Shown here one piece after another: positions 20,007-29,058 of a stretch of 62,149 nt of DNA. Both the position numbers and the translations under genes were made by a program. The notes under the pieces were generated by a model that had not been told where the DNA came from, made no database searches, and saw only the letters and a list, made by a program, of their open reading frames with translations. The stretch's first letter is position 1; each line of letters starts with the position of its first letter. This stretch comes from Chloroflexota bacterium. Its GTDB lineage: Bacteria > Chloroflexota > UBA11872. Location of the stretch: assembly GCA_011523785.1 (NCBI GenBank), contig WTFW01000059.1, positions 1 to 62,149 on the forward strand. Direction: 5' to 3'.

Positions 20007-22220
20007 TCAGGGTGGCGGGGAATCGGAAGCCGGAGCGGACTGCGCCGGGCGCTGCCGTCGTTGCTGGTCCAACCAGGCACGTACGATCCGGATTTCTTCA
20101 AAGGAGAAGTCGTCGCCGACCAGCTGCCTGACCGGTGTGAGGGCGGGGGACTGCGTTCGCGCAAATGCCTCCGAGATCCGCGTCACTCGCTCCGGGGTTG
20201 GCAGTTCGCGCTCAAGCGGCAGCGATTCGCCCGCGGCGATCAGGTGCTCCACGTGGGACATGATCGTCGCCTCGGTCAGGCCGCGCCGCCGGCTGACCTC
20301 GGAGATGGACAGCCCGCGCAGCACGAGCTCCAGCGTCTGGCGTTGGGTCGAGCTCTTGCGGGCAGTCGAACGGGTGGGCCTGATCCGACGCTCTGGCCTG
20401 GGACGCACCGCCAGACCCCGAGACTCGGCGTAGTCGGTGATAACGGACAGGAAGTCATTGGCGAACTCTTGCAGCTTCGCGCGGCCGACGCCAGAAATCG
20501 TGGAGAAGCTCTTGCGGCTGTGGGGCAGATAGCAAGCCATTTCCTGTAACGACCGGTCGCCGAAGACCATGTAGGGCGGCACGTTGCGGGCCTGCGCCAG
20601 CCGGAATCGCAGGTCGCGTAACTGGTCGAACAGGCCGCGGTCGAATTCAAGCTGATCAAGCCCGGGCCAGGGTTGGGACGGGTCGTCATCCTGCGACTTG
20701 ACTCGGGAGAGCGTCAGCGGCTCGCGCCGGCGCAGAAAGTCGCGCCCACGTGGCGTCACGGCGAGGGACCGGTACCGGTCTGTGGTGTGTCCGACCAATC
20801 CCGCGTCTTCGAGCAGAGCCAAGATCTCGTGAAGTTCGACTCGCCCATGGTCGCGGGCGATGCCATACACCGACAGGCGGTCGTGCCCCACGTCCAGCAG
20901 CCGACGCCCGCGGCCGCCGCGCACTACCTGGATTATGTGGGCAGCGCCAAATCGTTCGCCGGTGCGGATGACGGCCGAGAGGAGTTTCTGGGCAATCTCG
21001 GTGGCGTCAAACTCCTCGCGTTCGCTCAGGCAGACATCGCAGCCCCCGCAGGCCGCCTGGTCGTAGGTCTCGCCGAAGTAGTCGAGCAGGAATGCACGGC
21101 GGCAGGTCTGCAGCTGGCTGTACTTGATCATCTGCTGCAACTTGTGGCGCGCGCGGGCGCGCTCGGTTTCGTCCTGGATCTGTTCGATAAAGCCGGACAG
21201 CGCGTACCGATCCGACGCGCCGTAGAAGAGTACGCAGGTACTGGGCAGACCGTCGCGGCCGGCGCGCCCCGTTTCCTGGTAGTAGCCCTCGAGGGTTTTC
21301 GGCAGGTGGAAGTGAACGATCAGGCGCACGTCCGGCTTGTCGATGCCCATGCCAAAGGCAATCGTGGCGGCGACGACCGGGACCTCGTCGCGAATGAACC
21401 GCTCTTGGGTCGTTCGCCGGGTAGCCGGGTCGAGGCCGGCGTGGTAGGGCAGTGCTTGAATGCCCTGGTCGGTGAGGTCGGCCGCCAGGTCTTCGGCGTT
21501 CTGGCGCGAAAGGCAGTAGACGATGGCCGATCCGTCGGCATGCTGCCGAAGGAGATTGAGCAGAGCATCGAAGGCCCCGCGCTTGGGGCGGACGTAATAG
21601 GTCAGATTCCGGCGGTCAAAGCTGGCGACGAACTGGCGCGCTCGTGGAATCGCCAATTGCCCCACGATGTCGTTCCGAACCTGGGCGGTGGCCGTGGCCG
21701 TGAGGGCCATGACTGGCGTGTCGGGAAAGCGCTCGCGCAAGACGTGCAAGTTGCGGTAGTCAGGGCGAAAGTCGTGGCCCCACTCGGAGATGCAGTGGGC
21801 TTCGTCAATGGCGATCTGGCTGACATCGACCGACCCAAGAAACTCCGTGAATCCCGGCACGGCCAGTCGCTCCGGTGCGATATAGAGGATCCTGATCCGG
21901 CCTGCCCTGGCGTCCGCGAGAATGCCGCGGCCCTCCCGTGGCGGGACCGTGCTGTTGATGAAGGCTGCGGCTACACCGTTGGCGCGCAGGGCGTCCACCT
22001 GGTCCTTCATCAGGGCGATGAGCGGGGAAACCACAAGGGTCAGGCCGTCCAGGCACAGGGCCGGGAGCTGATAGCAGAGGGACTTGCCGCCGCCGGTGGG
22101 CATCAGCACCAGGGCATCGCGTCCGGCCAACACGGTTTGGATGATGTCGGCCTGGAGCGGGCGGAACTCGTCATAGCCGAAGCGGGTCTTCAGCAGGTCG
22201 TGGATTTCAGGCGTTTGCAT
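20007..22220 (-). CDS. recQ: ATP-dependent DNA helicase RecQ
   Basis: A 737-residue RecQ-family 3'-5' helicase. It carries Walker A 'MPTGGGKSLCYQLPAL', the aromatic-rich linker 'ISEWGHDFRPDYRNL' after the DEAH box ('IDEAHC'), motif VI 'YYQETGRAGRDGLPS', a zinc site with 'CRRAFLLDYFGE' and 'CGGCDVC', a winged-helix RQC domain, an HRDC domain (about 530-610), and a C-terminal HTH ('ISEVSRRRGLTEATIMSHVEHL') as in other long bacterial RecQ proteins. It acts in recombination and replication-fork repair. First gene of a likely three-gene minus-strand unit with the HTH-MBL gene and the isomerase. Confidence 0.95.
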   Translation of the reverse strand: MQTPEIHDLLKTRFGYDEFRPLQADIIQTVLAGRDALVLMPTGGGKSLCYQLPALCLDGLTLVVSPLIALMKDQVDALRANGVAAAFINSTVPPREGRGILADARAGRIRILYIAPERLAVPGFTEFLGSVDVSQIAIDEAHCISEWGHDFRPDYRNLHVLRERFPDTPVMALTATATAQVRNDIVGQLAIPRARQFVASFDRRNLTYYVRPKRGAFDALLNLLRQHADGSAIVYCLSRQNAEDLAADLTDQGIQALPYHAGLDPATRRTTQERFIRDEVPVVAATIAFGMGIDKPDVRLIVHFHLPKTLEGYYQETGRAGRDGLPSTCVLFYGASDRYALSGFIEQIQDETERARARHKLQQMIKYSQLQTCRRAFLLDYFGETYDQAACGGCDVCLSEREEFDATEIAQKLLSAVIRTGERFGAAHIIQVVRGGRGRRLLDVGHDRLSVYGIARDHGRVELHEILALLEDAGLVGHTTDRYRSLAVTPRGRDFLRRREPLTLSRVKSQDDDPSQPWPGLDQLEFDRGLFDQLRDLRFRLAQARNVPPYMVFGDRSLQEMACYLPHSRKSFSTISGVGRAKLQEFANDFLSVITDYAESRGLAVRPRPERRIRPTRSTARKSSTQRQTLELVLRGLSISEVSRRRGLTEATIMSHVEHLIAAGESLPLERELPTPERVTRISEAFARTQSPALTPVRQLVGDDFSFEEIRIVRAWLDQQRRQRPAQSAPASDSPPP

Positions 22221-22485
22221 GGCTGGCCAGCCGGTCGTTCAGGGTCACCCGCGGTGATTCCGGCCCTGGCGCGCTCTGCCAGCCCTGCCGGTCCTGCGCC
22301 TCCAACAACGGGTCGGAGACAGACCGGGCACTAGACCGCTACCGTATGGGCGCTGCGCGGCGGGGCGCGCTACGCGCGTGTATTTTCCCACGGCGGGCCG
22401 AGACGCAGCACTCAAGGAGTCTCGGGCACGCCGGTCGCGGCCAGTTCAATGCACAGCCACCCGGCGTGGGGAAGGGTGACGGCGG

Positions 22486-23649
22486 GTGCGCGTGCTGGTG
22501 GCGAGTCATACCTACCTGCGCCGATTTAACCAGCGGAAGTGGGAGGCGTTTGCCGACCTCTCGCCTCGGCATGCCGCCCTGTTGGTGGTTCCGAGCGGCT
22601 GGCGCGACCCGCACTTCGGCCGCGTGGACCCCGAACTACCGGCGCACCCTCGCGTGCGCATGCGAGTGGCTCGGGCTGTCTTCCGCGGCCGGGGATCCCT
22701 GTCGTCTCACGTCGATCCACGGCTCGTCCTGGCGGCGCGGCACTTCCGGCCGGACGTCGTCCTGGTGGAACAGGAACCGCACTCGCTGCTGGCCCTGCAG
22801 GGCCGCTGGCTGGCCCGACTCCTGCCAGGGTGTCCGCCGTTTACGTTCTTCACGTGGGGCGGCCCGCCAGACCGCCGGCGGGCGTTGCCGCTGCGCACGC
22901 TGGAGCGTGGTGCGCTGCGCGCGGCGCCATTGGCCTTTGCTGGAAATCAGGCGGCTCGCGATCAGTTACGGGCCTCAGGTTTCCGCCGCCCAGTCCATCG
23001 CATCCCGCAGGTTGGCGTTGACCTGCCGGATCGGCCGGAGCTGATCCGACGCCAGGTGCGACGCGAACTCGGGATACCCGGCGTTGTCGTCGGATTCGCC
23101 GGGCGCCTGATTGCCGAAAAGGGCGTGCTGGACCTCGCGGATGCGCTATCGGCACTTGGCGATCTGGACTGGACGTTCCTGGCGATCGGCCCGGGACCAA
23201 TGGCCGGGGCGCTGAAGGCGCGGTTTCAAGCGGCCAATCTAGCCGGACGGCTGTGCCTGGTTTCGGACGCCGGCCACCATCGGGTGGGCGCCCTGTTGAC
23301 GGCACTGGATGTTCTGGTCCTGCCGTCCTACACAACCCAGAACTGGGCGGAGCAGTTCGGGCACGTGCTGATCGAGGCCATGGCGGCGGGCTGCCCGGTG
23401 GCCGGGACAGACTCGGGCGAGATACCGCACGTGATCGGTAATGCCGGCATCGTGGTTCCGGAGCGAGACGTCGGGCAGCTTCGAGCCGCCCTGCGACGCT
23501 TGATCGAGGACCCCGGCCTGCGCGCGCAACTGGCCACCCGTGGTCGGGACCGAGTCCAGCGTCATTACACGCACGAAGTCGTGGCGCGACGGTTGGCGCG
23601 AAGCCTGGAGCAAGTTCGGGCCTACTCGGCTACGCGTTGCGCACCATGA
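22486..23649 (+). CDS. Family 4 glycosyltransferase
   Basis: A 387-residue GT-B enzyme. The C-terminal nucleotide-sugar half is clear: 'VGFAGRLIAEKGVLDLADAL' and the E-x7-E region 'HVLIEAMAAGCPVAGTDSGEIPHVIG'. The N-terminal acceptor half starts 'RVLVASHTYLRR'. It starts at a GTG and its stop overlaps the next gene's ATG (ATGA). It begins the polysaccharide cluster, diverging from recQ, and probably adds a hexose to a lipid-linked or cell-surface glycan. Donor and acceptor cannot be told from sequence. Confidence 0.88.
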   Translation: MRVLVASHTYLRRFNQRKWEAFADLSPRHAALLVVPSGWRDPHFGRVDPELPAHPRVRMRVARAVFRGRGSLSSHVDPRLVLAARHFRPDVVLVEQEPHSLLALQGRWLARLLPGCPPFTFFTWGGPPDRRRALPLRTLERGALRAAPLAFAGNQAARDQLRASGFRRPVHRIPQVGVDLPDRPELIRRQVRRELGIPGVVVGFAGRLIAEKGVLDLADALSALGDLDWTFLAIGPGPMAGALKARFQAANLAGRLCLVSDAGHHRVGALLTALDVLVLPSYTTQNWAEQFGHVLIEAMAAGCPVAGTDSGEIPHVIGNAGIVVPERDVGQLRAALRRLIEDPGLRAQLATRGRDRVQRHYTHEVVARRLARSLEQVRAYSATRCAP

Positions 23650-24278
23650 GCGGCCAGCGAGTGCCGCCGATTCGCAAGCGGTCGTATTACCAGATATCCG
23701 GGGCGCCGCCGCAACTCGTGCGTGAGTACTTTCGCCGCCTGGGGACTGTCTCGCTGCTGCTGGATCTGGGCTGCGGCCTGGGCGGCGTTTCGCGCGCGGC
23801 GCCGGGCGACGTGCAAGTGATCGGAGTCGATCATGACCGTGGCGCCCTCGAGATCGCCGGTCGATTCGGTGCGGTCGTGGCCTGGGACGCCGGGGCCGGA
23901 CGGCGCCTGCCGTTCCCGCGCAACCGGTTTGACGCCGTGATTGCCAGGGACGTGCTCGAGCACCTGGATCACCCCTGGGATGCCGTGCGCGAGATGCGAG
24001 CGGTGCTGCGGCCCGGCGGTGCGGCGCTGGTATCGGTGCCGATGGCGCGGCCGCGGGTGGTCTGGAATGACTACACGCATCGGCGAGGCTTCACGCGCTC
24101 AGCGGCTTGCCTGCTGTTCCTGGACGCTGGGTTCGCGGTCGAACGCGTGGATCGCATGGGCCCCCTGCCGCTAGCGGCCCGGCTTGATCTGATTCGGGCG
24201 GTCCCCTGGCTGCTGCGGCTTCCGGTGCTGGATCAGGTCTGGGCCACCAGCTGGGAAGTCCTGGTGCGCAAGCCGTGA
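23646..24278 (+). CDS. Class I SAM-dependent methyltransferase
   Basis: About 210 residues. SAM-binding motif I is 'LLLDLGCGLGGVSRAA', followed by acidic motif 'VIGVDHDRGAL' and motif 'FDAVIARDVLEHLDHPWDAV', the standard methyltransferase-11 pattern. The ATG at 23646 overlaps the preceding stop by four bases; an upstream in-frame TTG is less likely. Placed between two glycosyltransferases, it could methylate a sugar of the same glycan. Confidence 0.85.
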   Translation: MSGQRVPPIRKRSYYQISGAPPQLVREYFRRLGTVSLLLDLGCGLGGVSRAAPGDVQVIGVDHDRGALEIAGRFGAVVAWDAGAGRRLPFPRNRFDAVIARDVLEHLDHPWDAVREMRAVLRPGGAALVSVPMARPRVVWNDYTHRRGFTRSAACLLFLDAGFAVERVDRMGPLPLAARLDLIRAVPWLLRLPVLDQVWATSWEVLVRKP

Positions 24279-25444
24279 GCGTTCACCATCCGGACGATGA
24301 CGCCGCAAGCATCCGCCCGCGCGTCAACCTCTACCTTGTGAATCCCAGCGACTGCCGGCCCTCCATGGACCGCTATGGCCGGACACTGGAGCGCGCGCTC
24401 CGATACCTGGACCCGCCGCTGGACGTCCATACCGTCACACCGCCCCCGTGGCCGCAGCGCGACGACAACCTCTTTGGCCGCTTGGCCGAAGGCGTGGGCA
24501 AGTACCGGGTGCGTTACGCCGATTATCCGCGGCGCGTGTCCGGCGAATCGGCCACCGTGCACCACGTGGTGGATCACGCGTACGCCCACCTGGCGCCCGC
24601 ACTGGGGACACGGCGCACGGTGGTGACCTGTCACGACCTGATGCTGCTGCGGATGGCCGACGGCCTCATTCCAGGAGCGCGGCCATCGCGGGTGGCACTG
24701 CTGGCGTTTCGCTATTCGGTTCGCCATCTCTCACAGGCCGCACGCGTCGTCTGTGTCAGCCAGGCGACAGCTGACGACGTGCGGCGATTGCTGGACTGCG
24801 ATCCGGCTCGGTTGCACGTGGTGCACAGCGGGGTGGCCGACCACTTTCGCGCGCCGCCGGCCGAGCGAACGGCCGAACTGCGCGAACGACTTGGGTTGCC
24901 GCACATCCCCTTGCTGCTGCACGTCGGGGGCGCCGATGCCTACAAGAACATCGAGGGCGCGCTGCGGGTGGTGCATGCGCTGCGCCAAACGCACGGCGTC
25001 GACTGCGGCTTCGTCAAGGCGGGCCAGCGCCTGACCTCCGACCAGCGACAGCTCGCGCGATCCCTGGGACTGGAACCCTGGATCGTCGAAACCGGCTACG
25101 TACCCGAACCTGACCTGCCCGCGCTCTACGCGTGCTGCCAGGTCCTGCTAGCGCCGTCGCACTGGGAAGGCTTTGGCTGGCCGGCCCTGGAGGCCATGGC
25201 GTGCGGTACGCCCGCCGTCACCTCGGACTGTCCGGCATTCCGCGAGATCGCCGGGGACGCCGCCCTGCAAGCACCAGCCACGGATACACGAGGGCTGGCG
25301 GCCGCGGCGGCGCGGCTATTGCAAGACGACGCAGCCCGCCAAGCGGCTCAGGCTCGCGGGCTGTCCCTTGTTCAGCGCTTTCGCTGGGAACGAACCGCCC
25401 GCGAGTTGGCGGAGGTCTATGCGGCCGTGGCGGCAACCGCGTGA
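24275..25444 (+). CDS. Glycosyltransferase, GT4/GT1-like
   Basis: A 389-residue GT-B enzyme. The C-terminal half has 'LLHVGGADAYKNIEGALRVV' and 'LLAPSHWEGFGWPALEAMACGTPAVTSDCPAFREIAGDA', the usual donor-site signature. Its GTG start overlaps the methyltransferase stop (GTGA), so the first three genes of this cluster are coupled. Likely polysaccharide synthesis; substrate unknown. Confidence 0.88.
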   Translation: MSVHHPDDDAASIRPRVNLYLVNPSDCRPSMDRYGRTLERALRYLDPPLDVHTVTPPPWPQRDDNLFGRLAEGVGKYRVRYADYPRRVSGESATVHHVVDHAYAHLAPALGTRRTVVTCHDLMLLRMADGLIPGARPSRVALLAFRYSVRHLSQAARVVCVSQATADDVRRLLDCDPARLHVVHSGVADHFRAPPAERTAELRERLGLPHIPLLLHVGGADAYKNIEGALRVVHALRQTHGVDCGFVKAGQRLTSDQRQLARSLGLEPWIVETGYVPEPDLPALYACCQVLLAPSHWEGFGWPALEAMACGTPAVTSDCPAFREIAGDAALQAPATDTRGLAAAAARLLQDDAARQAAQARGLSLVQRFRWERTARELAEVYAAVAATA

Positions 25445-25506
25445 GCGCCGCCAGGTCCCACGCGGTATGTTTCGCCACCCCTCGCCGAGGAGGTGAACAC
25501 CGCCCC

Positions 25507-26520
25507 ATGGCTACCGGAACCATCGTGGTGACCGTGCATCGGCCGCTGCGCGAAATGACCTTGAAGCCCGAGGACGAATCCCGCCTGGAAACGCTGGCCG
25601 CCCACGTGGTCAGCAACGACGGCGACGAACCCTGGACGCAGGACGACCTGCTGGAGCACCTGGATCCCGACGTGCGGGCCGTCATCACGGGCTGGGGCAG
25701 TCCGAAGCTGGACCCGGAGGCCCTGGCGGCCGCGCCCAACCTGGAAATCGTGGCGCATGCCGCCGGAACCGTCCGTCCTTACGTCGACGAGTCGGCCTGG
25801 GACAGCGGCGTTCGCGTCACCCACGCGGCCGACGTGATTGCCGAGGCCGTGGCCGAGTACACCATCGGCGCCATCCTGCTGGGGCTGCGCGGCTTCATCG
25901 GCCACCAGGAGACCCTTCGGTCCGGTGGCTGGAAGCAGGTCAGCGGCGGGTCGAACGTCGGCGGGCTGTTGGCCGAGCGACGGGTCGGCGTGGTGGCCGC
26001 CAGCATGGTCGGTCGGCGCGTGATTCCGCTGGTGCGGGCCTTCACGCCCGACGTCGTGCTCTTCGACCCGTTCGTCGACGAGCAGGAAGCCGCCGACATG
26101 GGCGTGCAACTGGCGGACCTGGACACGCTGATGCGCACCAGTGACGTGGTGACGCTGCACGCCCCGATCCTTCCCGAAACTCACCACATGATCGGCCGGC
26201 GCGAACTGGACCTGATGAAGCCCGGCGCCCTGTTCGTCAACTGCGCCCGCGCCTGGCTGGTGGACCAGGATGCCCTGCTCGAGGTTCTGGCGGCCGGAAA
26301 GATCGACGCCGTGCTGGACGTATTCGACGAAGAGCCGCTGCCGGTCGACTCGCCCTTCCGCGATCTCCCCAACGCCGTGCTCACCCCGCACATCGCCGGC
26401 TTCACGCTGGAAACCAGGGCGCGGCAGATGGGCCGGATGGTGGACGAAATCGCCCGCCACTTCGCCGGTGAGCCGCTGCAACACGAGATCTCGCGCGAGC
26501 AGGTGGCGCGCATGGCCTAG
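25507..26520 (+). CDS. NAD-dependent D-2-hydroxyacid dehydrogenase family protein
   Basis: A 337-residue oxidoreductase of the 2-hydroxyacid dehydrogenase family. The NAD-binding core is atypical: 'VGVVAASMVGRRVIPLVRAF' replaces the usual GxGxxG. Downstream family marks are 'LHAPILPETHHMIGRREL', 'LFVNCARAWLVDQDAL', 'AVLDVFDEEPLP' and 'LTPHIAGFT', with the catalytic Arg, Glu and His in register. The ATG at 25507 is supported by GAGGAGGTG at 25487-25495; a longer open frame upstream overlaps the previous gene and is rejected. It sits inside the glycan cluster but could be metabolically unrelated. Substrate unknown. Confidence 0.88.
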   Translation: MATGTIVVTVHRPLREMTLKPEDESRLETLAAHVVSNDGDEPWTQDDLLEHLDPDVRAVITGWGSPKLDPEALAAAPNLEIVAHAAGTVRPYVDESAWDSGVRVTHAADVIAEAVAEYTIGAILLGLRGFIGHQETLRSGGWKQVSGGSNVGGLLAERRVGVVAASMVGRRVIPLVRAFTPDVVLFDPFVDEQEAADMGVQLADLDTLMRTSDVVTLHAPILPETHHMIGRRELDLMKPGALFVNCARAWLVDQDALLEVLAAGKIDAVLDVFDEEPLPVDSPFRDLPNAVLTPHIAGFTLETRARQMGRMVDEIARHFAGEPLQHEISREQVARMA

Positions 26521-26580
26521 CCCGGCCGGCGACCGACCGCGCGCACCCATGGTTGGGCCAGTGTCGTAGATGTACCTCTT

Positions 26581-28077
26581 GTGTTGACTCTCGACCGAGA
26601 CATTCACGGCCGCCGGGTCATGGTCCTGTTGGTCGTGTTGGGCGCGGCGGTCACGGGAACGGCCGGGGCGCTGGTCGTCAGCCTGGCGCCACACCGGCTG
26701 GCAACACCCATGCTGGCGTTCGCGTTGTCGGTGCTGGCCCTGGCGCCGGCCCTGCACGCATTGCTGCGCCGCGGCGACCTGTTCCAGCCAATCGTGCCGA
26801 TCGGGCTGTTCTTCTTCCTCGACTTCGGGATGCGAACGCTGGTGGTTGACTGGGGAAGCGATCTCGCCGATCAGTTCGTGTTTCTGAACATCGACGACAC
26901 CCGTGGCTCGGCTATTGCGCTGGCCGCGCTGGCGCTGGGGCTGATCTACGTCGGCTACTACGCGCCCTGGTGGCGGCGGGCGTTTGGGCGGATACCGCAG
27001 ATACCAATGGCCTTGCCCGCGCATGCGCCGTGGATGGTCCTGGGCCTGATCTATGCGGTCGGCGTGATCGCCCGCGGCGTCCTGCTGCTGGACCGCGGGG
27101 CCACGTTTGCCAGCCTCGATCTCCAGGACCGGCTGACCGACGACTTCAACCTCCTATTGCAAGTCGGCGGCTTCAGCCAGTTCGCCGTGCTGCTGGCGGG
27201 CGTTTACGCATTGCGTCCGGGCCGACCACGCTGGGGTGTGGTTGCGACGGTTCTGGCCGTGATTGTGCCGATCGAAGCGGTCTTCACGGTGGCCTTTGGG
27301 TCCAAGCACGTGGTTGCAGTCCTCCTCGTCGGGCTGGTCGGCCTCTACAACTACAGGGTTCAGCGGCTGGGCGGCTTGCGGTTTCTGCTGGCAGTCGCGG
27401 CGGCGGTAATCGTGACGTTTGGCGTGGTGACGATCTACCGGGACCGTGTCCACCAGGGTGCGCTCCAGCGGCCGACCGATCTCGCGAGCCTGGCGACCGC
27501 CCCCGTGGCGCTGGCGGGCGAACTGATCGAGGCCGGTCCGGGGGAGTTTCTCGACGCGGCGCTGCGGACGCTCGTGAACCGGCAAACCGCAGGTGAAACG
27601 GTGGCCTCGATCCTGGCGTACGGCGACTCGGTGGACCTGGAAGTCACGGGAGCCGACCTGGCGCTGATTCCCGCCTTTGCGTTCGTGCCTCGGGCGATCT
27701 GGCCGGACAAGCCGGCGCCGTTCTCGCCCCAGGTCAGCAGCGCGTTTCGAGGCGTGGAGGGCAACCGAACTTCGTTCGGAATAACCCACACGGGCGACCT
27801 CTACCTGCGCCACGGCCTCGCGGGCGTGGTGATCGGGAGCCTGGCGCTGGGGCTGCTGTACCGGCTGTTGTACGGCTGGCTTGTGGACCACCCGGGCGCA
27901 ACGGCGGTAGGCGCGGTGCTGTACCTGGCGCTGCTATGGCGGATCATCTTCGTGAACGCCGAGATCATCCCGGTATACGTGCAGGCCATCAGAAGCCTGG
28001 TCGTCGGCGTCGGTCTCTGGCTGGTGACTGCCTACGCCGGCCAGCTATTCGCCCGCGCCGAGCCGCGCCGGACCTGA
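26581..28077 (+). CDS. O-antigen ligase/polymerase-like membrane protein (Wzy-like)
   Basis: A 498-residue protein with about a dozen hydrophobic segments and a central extracellular loop (about residues 290-400, 'YRDRVHQGALQRP' to 'FAFVPRAIWPDKP'). 'IPAFAFVPRAIWPDKP' followed by 'GITHTGDLYLRHG' is typical of oligosaccharide repeat-unit polymerases. The role would be joining lipid-linked repeats into chains at the outer membrane face. It lies between glycosyltransferases and opposite a Wzz/BY-kinase gene, supporting a Wzx/Wzy-type pathway, though no flippase is in the window. The start GTG is chosen by frame; Shine-Dalgarno is weak. Confidence 0.75.
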   Translation: MLTLDRDIHGRRVMVLLVVLGAAVTGTAGALVVSLAPHRLATPMLAFALSVLALAPALHALLRRGDLFQPIVPIGLFFFLDFGMRTLVVDWGSDLADQFVFLNIDDTRGSAIALAALALGLIYVGYYAPWWRRAFGRIPQIPMALPAHAPWMVLGLIYAVGVIARGVLLLDRGATFASLDLQDRLTDDFNLLLQVGGFSQFAVLLAGVYALRPGRPRWGVVATVLAVIVPIEAVFTVAFGSKHVVAVLLVGLVGLYNYRVQRLGGLRFLLAVAAAVIVTFGVVTIYRDRVHQGALQRPTDLASLATAPVALAGELIEAGPGEFLDAALRTLVNRQTAGETVASILAYGDSVDLEVTGADLALIPAFAFVPRAIWPDKPAPFSPQVSSAFRGVEGNRTSFGITHTGDLYLRHGLAGVVIGSLALGLLYRLLYGWLVDHPGATAVGAVLYLALLWRIIFVNAEIIPVYVQAIRSLVVGVGLWLVTAYAGQLFARAEPRRT

Positions 28078-28095
28078 GCGGCGCGTCGTTCCGGT

Positions 28096-29058
28096 TCAGC
28101 GCGGACGGTAGGCGCCGGTCAGGACCTCGTGGACGCCCTGCCACACGCCCACGGTGCGCGCCGCGCGAGCCAGAGCTTCGAGGAGCGCGAAGCCAGCCAG
28201 GTCGGCGCGACCGCGCGGCGAAAAGGCGGCCAGGCGAAGGGCCCGGCGCAGCGGGAAGGCCAGAGTGGCGATCTCCGCCACCGTCAGGACGGTGCGCGCC
28301 AGCGCCGCCGCCAGCAGGTGGACGACGCCGTGACCGCGCCGGATTCGACGGCTGTAGGCGAAGTTCCGACCCCGGCGGCGCTGCAGGGCCAGGAATCCGA
28401 CCCACGTCTTCGGCCGGTCGTGCAGCACTTCGATGGACAGATCTTCGACCCGCCGGTAGCCGGCGGCCATGACGCGTTCGCCGAACTCGGAGTCGTCGCC
28501 GCGCGGAAGATCCTCGCGGAACGAGCCCATGGCCTGAAGGACGTTCGTGCGAACCGAAAACGCTTGCGAACTGCGCTGGAGTTCCGGCTCGGCCCTCACC
28601 ACCTCGTACTCGCTCTGCAGGTATCGCGAGGGGATCCGCACCCGATCGGCCACACGCGATCCAACCAGCACGTAGTCCGCCCCGGCGGCGTAGTGGGCCA
28701 GGATGCGGGCGGCAAAGTCATCGGGAAGCGACAGGTCGGCATCCATAAACACCTGGACGTCGCCTGCTGCGATCCGCGCGCCGCTATTTCGAGCGGCGGC
28801 GACACCGCGCGGATTCGGATGTCGAAGGGTTGACACCCGCTTGAGGTTCGTCTGGGCCAGCAGGTGGTCCAGTGTGCCGTCCGACGAGCCGTCGTCGACA
28901 AATATGAGCTCGACCCGAGGGTGCGTCTGTCGACGGATCGAGTCGAGGATGTCTGCAACACGATGGGATTCGTTGTAGGCGGGCACGACGAACGAGACCA
29001 GCACTTCGCCGCGGCGCGCAGCGTCAGGCGGCGACGCGTGCATCTGCGATCGGGTCAA
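28096..29058 (-). CDS. Family 2 glycosyltransferase
   Basis: A 320-residue GT-A enzyme. It has 'VSFVVPAYNESHRVADILDSI' at the start, 'ELIFVDDGSSDGTLDHL' (nucleotide-binding Asp), 'RNSGARIAAGDVQVFMDADLSLP' (DxD metal motif 'DAD'), then 'RGDDSEFGERVMAAG' with the catalytic-base-like Asp/Glu pair. A hydrophobic C-terminal stretch (about 235-300) may associate with the membrane. It is the third gene of a minus-strand unit and overlaps the preceding stop by four bases. It probably adds sugars to the same exopolysaccharide. Confidence 0.9.
   Translation of the reverse strand: MTRSQMHASPPDAARRGEVLVSFVVPAYNESHRVADILDSIRRQTHPRVELIFVDDGSSDGTLDHLLAQTNLKRVSTLRHPNPRGVAAARNSGARIAAGDVQVFMDADLSLPDDFAARILAHYAAGADYVLVGSRVADRVRIPSRYLQSEYEVVRAEPELQRSSQAFSVRTNVLQAMGSFREDLPRGDDSEFGERVMAAGYRRVEDLSIEVLHDRPKTWVGFLALQRRRGRNFAYSRRIRRGHGVVHLLAAALARTVLTVAEIATLAFPLRRALRLAAFSPRGRADLAGFALLEALARAARTVGVWQGVHEVLTGAYRPR

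Noticed and set aside
25417-27024. Long minus-strand open frame opposite the dehydrogenase
   Set aside because: It mirrors a well-supported plus-strand gene, is His/Gln/Arg-rich and has no family motif. Similar long antisense frames at 13040-14284, 16078-16809 and 39759-41339 are rejected for the same reason.
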